Below the pieces are notes generated by a model. It did no database searches, was not told the origin of the DNA, and saw only the letters and a program-made list of their open reading frames with translations. Source: Schizophyllum amplum (taxonomy: Eukaryota; Basidiomycota; Agaricomycetes; Agaricales; Schizophyllaceae). From it: a DNA stretch of 64,000 nt. Each line of letters starts with the position of its first letter. Position 1 is the first letter of the stretch. Below, one piece after another: positions 11,779 to 21,316 of this stretch. The translations under genes and the position numbers were made by a program. The DNA is taken from NCBI GenBank assembly GCA_007026445.1, contig VDMD01000020.1:62001-126000 (forward strand), given 5' to 3'.

Positions 11779-12012
11779 GTTAGAGATCTCTAATGCCTCT
11801 GAGTGACTAGAGATCTCTAGTGGCTAGGATCAACTGGAGATCTCTAATCCTAGAGATCTCTAGATGACTATGGTATCTAGAGATCTCTAGCTGACAATGG
11901 TACCTAGAGATCTCTAGACAGCCCAGGCTTCTAGAGATCTCTATATAGCTTGGGTATCTAGAGATCTCTAGAAGACTGGTCTGTCTAGAGATCTCTAGCT
12001 CTAGAGATCTAC
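11779..12012. repeat. Right array of AGAGATCTCT, about 10 copies
   Basis: Mirror of the left array: AGAGATCTCT mostly at 27-bp spacing, with a few compressed steps (for example near 11830-11860 and 12000). On the minus strand it reads as a repeating LEISRY motif. Together with the left array it gives the element symmetrical subterminal clusters, as expected of transposase-binding sites (inference). Confidence 0.82.
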
Positions 12013-12256
12013 AGTTTCTAGAAAACTTAGGAAAATCCACTAACATATCCTTGAAAAGTTCCATGTAGGGCAAGATTTCCAGGTAGCCTAAGTAGGGGTG
12101 ACACTCGTAAGTGAACTTGAAGTCCATGTCGATGATCGAGGGTTGTAGATTCGACACCCTTTCCTCCCCCTTGATCTCCTCATACCCATAGGAGGTATGC
12201 TGAAGGGTGGTGTGTTGACCACATCCTCCGCAACATTGTTGGACATCTGCGGGAGG

Positions 12257-13579
12257 TCAGTTGACGATCCTACTGCATGAATAAGGCTGACGTACAAACT
12301 CAAGGAAACATCCAGCAACATCCGAGAAGAGCTGCATGCGAAGTGTCGGCTCATTGCGTGGGCTGGACAAGGCTTTCTCCGGAAAGATCGCATGCTTGCA
12401 CGCATTGTACGCCAGCGGACCACACGAGTGGCCATCAGACTGCTTCATTATTGGCAAGCCACGAACTTCGATGATACCTTCAATGTTCTGACCCATCCAC
12501 CAGCTCAATGCCTCTCGCATCTTCCTTGGCATCTCGTCGCCGAGGGAGTCACCGTAGAGCAATTGTCCGGAGTCCCCGTCGACAATGACAGCCACCCAAT
12601 GTTGCTTGGGGTTTGCGTGCGTGTTCGTCAAACCTCCAAGGTGCGCGATTGTGACGATGCGGCCGCCTTGTGTCCCCAAGCTCTCTCCCAGCGTTCGGAG
12701 TGAAGTAAAACACCGCCCACTTGTGTAGTCATCCTGGGCTGTGTACGCTGCAATGACAGACGAGGTGAAGTTCGTGTCCTGTGTCTGCACGTGGCCTACG
12801 AGAGAGATGTCTTGTCCTATGCGTCGACTGAGAAGGTCGAGGTGATCGTCAAGCATGCCTCCTGTTGTAAAGTGAGGACCGAGATAGCGCCAGGCGACGG
12901 TCCCAAGGCAGGGTGCGGTTTTGGTGCCTTTGAGGTCGGTGCACCACGGCATGCTACTGAGCATGAGGCTGACATCCTTTGCTTGGGTGCTGGCCTTCGC
13001 ATTGCGCGTCTGGTCCATCTGCTTGTGTAACCATGCTGACGCAGCATCCCAGCGCATGCGGAAGTCTCGACGGTGGAGGTGTACGAGCTTCCAGTACGTG
13101 ACGACCCACAGAGGGAAGTGAGTGGTCACGGAAGGTCCAAGATGGGCATAGATGATCGATAGGCTGCCGTCAAGGATGGCTTGACAAACACTGTTGTCCA
13201 GTCTGTTGACGGTGGTCTCGTCTGGGATCGACATCATCCGGAGGCGTGACAATGTGCTGCTTGTGAGATTGTGGGGGGGTCGTGTGGAGAAGAACATGGT
13301 GGGAATGGTGGTTTTCATACTGACGCTGGTTGGTGGCAGCCGACAGTTCAACGCGTCGCTGACGGAGTCGAACTGCGTTGGCAGCAGATTGGCGAGGAAT
13401 TCAACCGGCACATTGAGCAGGAGTCGTGCTTGCTTACGCGCGCTTCGTGCGCTTTGTGGGACATTGCTCCGGAGTACATCCTTTCCTATGTAGCTGTCGA
13501 GTCCACCCTGCATGGTGAGGACAAGGTCAAGGTGGAAGGCAACAGCGATGATTGGTGTGCGACGAGCTGACAATGACAA
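12257..13579 (-). CDS. Ulp1-type cysteine protease (C48), transposon-associated, N-terminus uncertain
   Basis: An open frame of about 440 codons ends in a C48 (Ulp1/SENP) peptidase fold. The catalytic His is in KQHWVAVIVDG, the Asp in LLYGDSLGDEMP, and the oxyanion Gln and nucleophile Cys in IMKQSDGHSCGP. The family cleaves ubiquitin-like SUMO conjugates; in fungi and plants such domains are also often carried by DNA transposons. The N-terminal 250 residues (with WLHKQMDQ and TYWKLVHLHRRDF) were not recognised. The frame opens at a TTG; the first ATG comes some 20 codons later, so an upstream exon or truncation is possible. It lies on the same strand as the KDZ and RecQ-like relics on either side, which suggests mobile-element origin. 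No internal lesion is seen. Confidence 0.75.
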   Translation of the reverse strand: MSLSARRTPIIAVAFHLDLVLTMQGGLDSYIGKDVLRSNVPQSARSARKQARLLLNVPVEFLANLLPTQFDSVSDALNCRLPPTSVSMKTTIPTMFFSTRPPHNLTSSTLSRLRMMSIPDETTVNRLDNSVCQAILDGSLSIIYAHLGPSVTTHFPLWVVTYWKLVHLHRRDFRMRWDAASAWLHKQMDQTRNAKASTQAKDVSLMLSSMPWCTDLKGTKTAPCLGTVAWRYLGPHFTTGGMLDDHLDLLSRRIGQDISLVGHVQTQDTNFTSSVIAAYTAQDDYTSGRCFTSLRTLGESLGTQGGRIVTIAHLGGLTNTHANPKQHWVAVIVDGDSGQLLYGDSLGDEMPRKMREALSWWMGQNIEGIIEVRGLPIMKQSDGHSCGPLAYNACKHAIFPEKALSSPRNEPTLRMQLFSDVAGCFLEFVRQPYSCSRIVN

Positions 13580-14330
13580 GGGGGTCCCGGGATCGCAGGA
13601 AATGACCGCGGGTCGACTTTCGACTTAAGGCCGTTACCCCTCCCCCCCTCCCCCCTTCACGTGACGTCCGGCAAGTTCCGGCCGCCGCTAGACGGGTGGT
13701 ACCGCCTACTCTAAATGCTATGAAGCCATCTAACCGCTGTATATATGTGTATTACAGCTTCAAGAGCTCTGTATGCACTCCTGTGATGCAACACTGCAGT
13801 GCCAGCATTCTGGCGCAACGCGCTTCAGCCACTCACGTGACTGCTCGGAAGGCCGAGGAGCACGCCGTGCACAACTCAGTTGACCTCCGTTGAGGTAAGG
13901 AACCCTTGTCAGACAGGATAAGTAGCTTAATACTGGCTTGTGGGGGCCTGTGTACCACCTTACATGCTATGTAAGATAGCTGAGGTCCCAAAACGGTCTG
14001 GGTACAATGGGGTCGACTTTCAACTTTTGTCGGCCTCGGACCCCCCCTCCCTCCCCACCCCCGGTCCGCTATTTTTAGCTTCATACCCCCTTGGACAATG
14101 ATATCCTTATGCGGTTACCAGTTATGGTGAGTCTATGATCATGATCGTTGTCTACGTTATGATGCGACAGTGATGCGACAGGCCCTGGGGGCACAAGCAT
14201 GACGTAGATGGGAAGATCTGGGAAGCTAAATTTGGGAACATAACGCCGAGTTTGTGCCCGGGAACCTAGCACAAAAGAGCTTCCCGGCGTAACACGTAAC
14301 GCGCCGGGAAGCTAAGGTCTTGCCAGTACA
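13580..14330. other. Gene-free stretch with two direct repeats
   Basis: GGGTCGACTTTCGACTT followed by a C-rich run (about 13611-13660) recurs in the same orientation as GGGTCGACTTTCAACTT plus a C-rich run (about 14012-14065). They could be ends of a small (about 0.45 kb) unit. The segment 14226-14330 is a divergent tail beyond the broken end of the helicase. No gene is supported. Confidence 0.45.
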
Positions 14331-15366
14331 GTACTCCGGCGACATCGAGCTGTGGTAGTAGCGAACAACACCCGTATTTTGGTATTCCTTTGGTAGTAAG
14401 CAATCTAGAAAACGAGCGATACGAACGCATGCAGCGCAATCATCACGGAAGATAAGAACGCAGGGCTGCAAGGCGAGGTTGAATGGTTTCTTAATGAAGC
14501 ATGAGTAGTTGTCGAGGAGGTCGATGTTCTTGACAACACGATGAATGCCATAGGCGAGATTGGGGTGATTGACTGTGAGTTTGATCTTGACGTACGTTGG
14601 CCGCAGTAGAATCATCTCGATTGTCTTCATAATGGCGATAGTTGCCGTCGCAGTAGCCGCCATCCACGGGACATGAGGGAGTCGCAGTTTCAGTTTGTCG
14701 AGGCGCGCGTAGACAGGTCGAAACGCTTCCAGACCGTAACGAGACAGACCAGCAGTGTGAGAGAAATGAGCTTCGTCCACGACGACGAGACGTAAGCGTC
14801 GGTTGAATAGTGTGTTGCGAATCATCTGCCCGAACTGCGACAGGTGGCCAGAAGCACAGAGGAAGAACTGCTCAGCAGTGACGAGAAAGACACGCGCGGT
14901 TCCGGCTTGCTTCTTCTTGAGGTCGTGCACTTTTGTTCTCCAGAATTCTTCGTCGCGCGTCGTCTCGTCGTTAATCACTACCGTCTCGAGGCCGTACTTG
15001 CTCGAGATACTCTCGGCCTAAACACGTCAATAGCCGTTGTACACGGAAGCAAGTAAACGTACATACGTGAGAGCTCTGAATATGTTTGATTGGTGTGATG
15101 ATCATCGTGAAGGAGTCGTCGGCTGCGAGCATCTGATTCAAGATCGCCACTAGGGTTTTGCCGAAGCCAGTGCCAGCGCGGCTTCGCATTGTGTAGGCTT
15201 TGGGCACTGCTTGCCGGACGTCGTCTTCCACGTGAGTATGCAGTAGAGCAGACAAGTACAATGTTGATAAGAGTCCAGAGACAGGAGGTATGCTCGAGGG
15301 AGCAGCCCCTCCGGGATTTTGCGCGAGAGAAGAGTCAGGTAGGCGATATTGAGCGTGAGTAGGCAT
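14331..15366 (-). pseudogene. RecQ-like DNA helicase, frameshifted and truncated
   Basis: Helicase motifs are in order: a Q motif CPKPTQCEAALAL (about 15165-15210) in one frame, Walker A RAGTGFGKTLVAI in another, then TPIKHIQ (motif Ia region), VFLVTAEQF, the DEAH box VVVDEAHFSHTAG and motif III AATATATI. Motif IV-like VLIFRDD and YYHSSMSPEY follow. A 49-bp intron (15018-15066, GTATGT...TAG) joins motif Ia to a Tyr-Gly-Leu-Glu stretch in phase 0. The Q motif and Walker A are normally separated by residues missing here, so a small deletion has shifted the frame between them. Similarity stops after MSPEY near 14331, so motifs V-VI are gone. It is a relic; RecQ-like genes of this kind are often repeated in basidiomycete genomes. 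Confidence 0.8.
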
Positions 15367-15479
15367 GAGTTAGACAGCTCGGAGATCAGAGGTATCGCCG
15401 CTGGTGAGTCGCTGAACGGCATGAGCAGCAGCTTTCGTGGCTTGAAATATTCTGTTGAGGTCTGCTCAAGGAACAACAC

Positions 15480-17372
15480 GCATATATGCGCCCTCGACTC
15501 GACGCGGACGCGACGCGATGCGTCGGCAGCTGATCGCGCCCGCGGGCCGCCTTCTGATTAAACCTCAATTAGGAACTGGACCTTTTAAGGGAATTTCACG
15601 TGACTACTATGACGTATCCTCCCGTCCACGCCAAAAAATCGACAACTTTTACCAGGCCCTCTGACGAGGTTTGCCGCACGTCACGAGGGCCTGGTCACCA
15701 GGCTACCTCTGAACTTATGAACATCCTGAACAAGCCGCATCAGGAAACATTTTCACGTCTTATCTGTCTGGCAGCAGTGCATAAGATAGTAAGATTGAGA
15801 CTTGCTTAAGAAGGGACCTACTTAAACCAGCTGGCAAGTCAAGTCGTGTAAGATCAAGCAGACAAGACAAGACAGTAAGAAATACAGCCAAGACGGCAAG
15901 TCTTGCTCCTTGGACCAGATGCCTGTGCTCGCTTTCGGGCTAGTAGATGATGATATGGCCATATATTCAGCATGTAGCTACTACATGATGTACTGCGACT
16001 ACTGCGAGATAGACGAGCAAATGGATGGGTCGGAGAGGGGGGAGGAGCAGAATGAACACAGCCGATGCTGCCCTTCGTCCATCAAGGACCTTCGACACCC
16101 CACCAACACCAACGCAACACGCCCTTTTCGCCTCCGCGGCCGCAGCCTACACGCCTTCCAACGCGACATCCAAAACCTCGCGGAATTCCGTCACCTCGCC
16201 GTCGACGGTGATACCTTGCGGTCGATGGAATGCACCAACGGCGAAGGCGACAGCCAAAAGCCTTGCATGGTCAAAAGAACGCGTCCCACCTCTGCCGCCA
16301 CGCGACGCCATCCCGCCTCGCCGTCGTGACGAGCCCTCCCGGCTTCAAGCTCTGTGTGCAGTCAGCGGCAGCACTTCAGAGGCCCAGCGGCACCCACCTT
16401 GTGCCCTCGACCTCAACCCCACCGTCTCCACCTTGCGCTCGCCGGTGGCGACCCTGTACGACACCGTTAGCACCCAGCATTCTTGAGCAAGGATCACGCA
16501 CTGGATCCATGCCTACATCCCGCCTTAAGATCCGACGGCAGCAAGCCCACCCCAACCTGTCCTCGCGAACGACCACAGTGAGGCATGATGAGCCGCGACG
16601 CCGCCAATAACGCGGCAGCTCCGTACAGGTCGTCATGCTGCGCATGTTGCTGCGGTGCACCGATCATCGGGGTGAGCGGCGCAAGGGCCGGTGGATGTTA
16701 GCGCCAGCAGATGCGCTGTTGACGGGAGACGGGGAAGGGCAGGTGCCGGGCAGGTGAAGGAAGGGTGACCGGTGAAGGCGGGGGGAAGGTAAAGGAAGGG
16801 AATGAACGGTTCTGAAACGAGGTGTTCCGAGATCGGCCGCGATGCGCCGGTCACGTGCTTCTACTTGAGGGCAGGCTTGCGATACTTGACCACAAATCGT
16901 CTGTTAGCGCCGCCTCCGGGCTCAGTGCTACGCCCTCAATGCCCCTTTCGCCGCGCGCCACACCTTACACCTCACCCTCCAGCACCCCCTTCTACTTCTC
17001 CCCCCTCTGCATGATGGACGACACGCCAGAACACATGATCGCCATCACGCCTCCCACCGCGGCACGCACTGACGTCCATGCAATTCTACCCTGTGGACCG
17101 TCCCCGTGTGTTTGTCCCTCCATTGAGCGCAATGACAGCGAGACGTGAGACCGGCTCGAAACGCCGAGTGTCCCCGATCCACGCTTCCCTCTCGACAACC
17201 ACGACCGCGCCGCGGTGATGGGTGCTTTCCTTTCTCCCTTCGAGTGACTCCCACCTCAAGATACGCTCCCCCACTCTCTCCTCCATCTCTACACAAAACG
17301 GGGCGCTCAAAGTCTGTGATGGCGGAAATGGCGGGCGAGGCGCTGTGAGCGCTCACCCGCACAGGTACGTCC
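15480..17372. other. No gene recognised; hairpin and fragmentary ORFs
   Basis: Overlapping ORFs at 15910-16610 and 16800-17360 give Ser/Pro/Arg-rich translations on both strands without known motifs. A 10-bp stem (CCAGGCCCTC at about 15651 and GAGGGCCTGG near 15693) encloses a 24-nt loop. The segment around 15735-15775 (CCGCATCAGGAAAC...) recurs inverted at about 19195-19247, so 15.7-19.25 kb may be the remains of one element. Confidence 0.4.
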
Positions 17373-18287
17373 CACTACGTGCATGTCACGGAAAACTACC
17401 TAAGAATTTTGTAACCCCATACAGAATAATAATCAATTTTTCCTTTACAGAAAACTCCATGGCCACACAAAAAGCTCCAGTGGGGTCAGCTTTTCGTAAC
17501 CTAAGTTGACAGATTGGCTTGCATGTGTAGCCCGCTTCTCTGTACTTAGTAGAAGTATATATGAGATCCTACTGTGAGTGAATTTGCTATGTAGCACTTT
17601 TGCCCACTTTAGGATTTTGCCCACTTCAGAATTTTGCCCACTTCAGGATTTCGCCACTTCAATTTCGTGATTTTGCCATTTCGCCATTTGGCAATTTCGC
17701 CATTTGGCAATTTCGCCATTTGGCAATTTCACCATTCATTTGGCCCGTTAGCCCGTTAGCCCGTTAGCCATTTAACTTGAAATTAAGGTTGTTGTGCCAC
17801 AAGCTCCCATAGCTATCTAGTGTAAGCATGAGCTCTAGTTGGAACAGCTATACTAATAGGCATCCTGATCTCTGAGTCAACTGGGCTGAAAGGTGGCTAA
17901 CGGGTCAACAGGCTAACGGGCTAACGGGCTAACGGGCTAACGGGCTAACGGGCTAACGGGCTAACGGGCCAGAATGGTGAAATTGCCAAATGGCGAAATG
18001 GCAAAATCACGAAATTTAAGTGGCGAAATCCTGAAATGGGCAAAATTCTAAAGTGGGCAAAAGTGCTACATAGCAAATTCACTCACAGTAGGATCTCATA
18101 TATACTTCTACTAAGTACAGAGAAGCGGGCTACACATGCAAGCCAATCTGTCAACTTAGGTTACGAAAAGCTGACCCCACTGGAGCTTTTTGTGTGGCCA
18201 TGGAGTTTTCTGTAAAGGAAAAATTGATTATTATTCTGTATGGGGTTACAAAATTCTTAGGTAGTTTTTCGTGACATGCACGTAGTG
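17373..18287. mobile_element. CACTA-type foldback element (915 bp, about 390-bp arms)
   Basis: The element begins CACTACGTGCATGTCACGG and ends with its reverse complement, CCGTGACATGCACGTAGTG allowing one mismatch. It is flanked by TCC on both sides (17370-17372 and 18288-18290). The CACTA terminus and 3-bp duplication are the signature of the EnSpm/CACTA superfamily. The two arms (17373 to about 17765, and about 17892 to 18287) are nearly identical inverted copies. Each carries internal tandem repeats: a CATTTGGCAATTTCG-type unit and an 8-bp CTAACGGG unit, about 3 copies on the left and about 8 on the right. The loop is about 125 bp. It encodes nothing, so it needs a transposase in trans. 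The high arm identity suggests recent origin or gene conversion. Confidence 0.88.
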
Positions 18288-18290
18288 TCC

Positions 18291-19608
18291 ACTGTGCTCG
18301 GCAGCGTGACCTCAAACCTGACATAATACCTGCAGACTGGTCACCCGCTTCGCAAAAGGGGGCTGCAATGGATGGTGTCGACGCCGGCCGCGCGTCTGAC
18401 CCCACAATCACGCGGTGCCGCTCCCGCGTTCGTCCTCGACGCCGTCGGCGCATACGCACGGGCCTGCACCAAGGACGAGGTCGAATGCGACAAGAAAGCA
18501 CGGCGAGCAACGCTAAAGCGCTGGTCACGGTCGCTGCCAGTCATTGCGAGCACACGAGATGGCTTCCCAGCCACTCGCGCCTACGCTCCTCGCTGCGTTT
18601 GGGAAGCTGCAACCCCGCGTCACGCGCGCAGCCGCGCAAGAACTTGACTGCCAGCAGCCCGCCAAGCACCACCACGAAGCTCACATCACCATCGCCGTCC
18701 GCGCCCGCCTCCGCCCGCCTCTCCGCCTCTCACCACCTACCCCTCACCTCTGGTTATCGCCGTAGGCTCCTGCGCGTTCGCCGCCGCCTTGCGCGCGCAC
18801 GCCGCGCATCACCTCACCATGGCCGACAGGCCCCCTTCTCAGTGCGCGTGGGCGCGCGGCCGGCCGATTGCAGTCGCGCGCAGGCGTACGCGCGCTATCT
18901 CACTTCGTCGACTGCACGTCATCTGCCACCGCCCGGCTCCAGCTCTCCCCACACCCCTAAGTAGCTGTGCAGCCAAGTACCCGGCGCGGGAGGCCATTGG
19001 CCTTCTCGACGCGCATACCACTGTTGCTCTCACCCCGATCATGTACCGTCGCGTAGGAGCTATCTTTATTTGTAGTATAATGTCAAATCTCAGTCATGAT
19101 TTCATTACTATAGCTATAAGTGATCAACAGCCTTGTCGTAAGGTAGCTCAACTTGTGTAAGTCCGAAAGCTTGTGGTCTTATTGATCTGGAAAAAGTTGG
19201 CCAGACAAACAAGACGGATAAGATTCGAAACGTTTCCTGATGCGGTCATAGGTCACACCCAGTGAACCTACAGTCGAAATGCTACAGTGACATGACGGGG
19301 CTCAGAGCAACGTTCGGTGCCCCTACCGTCGCTTTTGCGGGTCGTCTGGCGAGCAGCGTGCGCCGTCACGGCGTCAACACACTGGAGGCTGTTGTGGGCA
19401 TAGATCGGTCCGGTGATGCGCCCCGCAACGAGGCCCGCGCACGCAAGCACATCAATGTCGCCGATTTTTGGATCGCGCTCCTCTTGACTTACAGTATTTC
19501 CCACATAAGTGATGCAGACACCTGAGTGAATATACCATGCTTGATCAGGCCGAAGGCACAGCTGTCAGAAAGTGCTACTGCATATATTGAACAATCCTTC
19601 TAAACATG
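18291..19608. other. Intergenic, no gene recognised
   Basis: GC-rich 18.3-19.0 kb gives overlapping Arg/Ala/Ser-rich ORFs on both strands with no domain. 19.05-19.6 kb is AT-richer and serves as the 3' flank of QCR2. An inverted match to 15.72 kb ends near 19250. Confidence 0.5.
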
Positions 19609-21076
19609 TCACAGCCCCAATTCATCAGCGAAGGGAAGGGCAGCGATGTCGCCCACAGCAACGTAAGTGGGCTTGTTCTTGAGCAGCCCTTCTGCCGTCT
19701 GATTTGCATATGAGCACAGAGAAACATCCTATCACGAACGTGACTTACTTTGGTGAAGTCACCCACTGCTAGCTTGTCCAAAGACGAAAGAGAAGACTCC
19801 AACGACGCGTCGGCGCCGGCGAGGACCTGTACAAGCAAGCAGTGAGCGAGGGTATCTATGACGGTCCGAACATCCGTACCTTCGAGCCAAGAACAGATAG
19901 GATACCGTCGCGTCCCTCCACGCACTCGCCGCCGCAAACTTAGCCTTAGCGACAGCCTTCTTGAGATCGCTGTCCTTGATAGAGCCAGCGCTCTTGATCG
20001 CTTTCACTGCGGCGGTACCCGCAGCCTTGACGGCCGCAGGCGTCTGACCTTGCACGAGCAGACCGACGAGGGTGGCATCCGAATACGGCAAGAAGACCGG
20101 CTTCACCGACGCGCCTTCTGGGATGGCAGCCGCAAGGGCAGAAGAGCTCTGCGACCACTTCAAGGCGGGCTCGACGGACAGGTAAGCCGCAAGCGCCGCG
20201 AGCTCGGCAGGCGAGCCGGTCGAGCCAAAGCCGATGAAGACAGTTTGCGCGCCGGCATGCGCGTCGAGGCGCGTCTCGCCACCGAAGTACGTGGAGGGAG
20301 AGGTTGAAGTCGTGCTCGTGCCCAAAGACGCCAAGGAGGACTTCTCGACGAGCGCCGCCAACCTGGCCTGGTCAATGCCGGTACCAAGTACTGCAATGTT
20401 GCCCTTGCCGAATACTGACGAAGCGAACGCCTTGACGTCTTCGTGCGTGACGGAGGTGTGTGCCGGGGCGAAGAGGGAGGCGCCAAGGCCGGAGCGGAAC
20501 GCCAGAGCGTGCGCGAGTTCGACGGCGCGGACGGCGGGGTTGGAGGCGGCAGCGGCCGTCTCACCCTCAACGATAGGGGTCACGTATTCGAGGTATTCAT
20601 GACGCGTGAACTTGGCCGACGTTGCGAATGTGGTGAGGAGGTCGACGAAAAGCTCTCTATTGAAAGTTAGCTGAATGATCGGTGGTGAGCAGACAAGCAC
20701 GCACTCATCACCACGCAGGAACTCCGCAGTCAATGCGAGGTGCTCGCGCGAGAGCGTTGAGGAGAGCACTCCGCCGTACAACTCGCTTTCGCGAACGGTG
20801 CCCAGCGCGGAGCGCTTCGCCGTGCTCTGTGACGCGTCAGCAGTGGCCCTGACCAGTCTGACGAGAACCGACCTTGAAAGCAAAGTTTTTGAGCGCATGA
20901 GCGACGCCGGTCTTGGGCTCGAAACGGCTGCCCGCCTTGACGAGGAGCGTAACGGAGGAAGTCGGTTGGCCAAAGTCGACGGCGGCGACCTTGACGCCAG
21001 CCGAGTCGGCGACAGTAGCAAAAGAACGCGTTATGCGCTGGACATTGCGCGCAGCCGTAGCCCTGGACGCGAGCAT
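19609..21076 (-). CDS. QCR2: Cytochrome bc1 complex core subunit 2
   Basis: Core protein 2 of mitochondrial complex III, an M16-peptidase-like structural subunit at the matrix side that lacks the zinc site. The start at 21076 gives MLASRATAARNVQRITRSFA, an Arg-rich presequence. Five exons are supported: 21076-20873, 20826-20705, 20656-19906, 19826-19749 and 19698-19609; their sum is 1245 nt, exactly 414 residues plus stop. Diagnostic stretches are FGQPTSSVTLLVKAGSRFEP, HALKNFAFK joined to STAKRSALGTVRESELYGG, EYLEYVTPIVE and the C-terminus PTYVAVGDIAALPFADELGL. Intron 1 has a GTCGGT donor and intron 3 (79 bp) a GTATCC donor; both are less usual than the GTAAGT of intron 4. About 240 bp separate its start from the NIC96 stop. 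Confidence 0.95.
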
Positions 21077-21316
21077 CGCCGTTCGTTCGATGGAGAGGGG
21101 TGAAGACTTGTGAAGGGAAAGAATTAGCGGACAAGCGCGGTCATGACTTCCGGATTTGTCCGGCACGTGCCACGTGGGAATCCAGCCTCTACGCCGAGTC
21201 CAATGATCGCGCTTCGTTTCGTCACGCCAGCCTTCCAAGTTCCCGCAGACATTACCATACGAAGCCCACATATAGGAAGGGATGCTACAAGTATACAGTG
21301 CCGCAACGTCGAAATA

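Larger units (their letters stand above)
6770..12088. mobile_element. 5.3-kb inverted-repeat element with subterminal AGAGATCTCT arrays
   Basis: The left end (GGCTACCTAGAAATCTTGG...CTACATGGAACTTT...GGATATGTTAGTGGATTTTCC, 6770-6835) is the reverse complement of the right end (about 12020-12088). Inside both ends lie arrays of the palindrome AGAGATCTCT at 27-bp spacing. The left arm is longer and includes AT-rich single-copy DNA (6860-7310). The interior holds a separate nested TIR element (8054-11102) and no recognised gene; ORFs here are products of the in-frame 27-bp repeats or of GC-rich DNA. It separates the KDZ gene (ending at 6761) from the Ulp1-type ORF (from 12257), which share one orientation. 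No convincing target duplication was found, so the exact ends are uncertain. Confidence 0.6.

Noticed and set aside
11015..11793. 259-codon ORF
   Set aside because: C-rich low-complexity DNA with all three frames open; Pro/Leu/His-rich translation, and it runs into the AGAGATCTCT array.
18368..18964. 198-codon Arg/Ser-rich ORF
   Set aside because: GC-rich stretch with overlapping ORFs on both strands and no motif.
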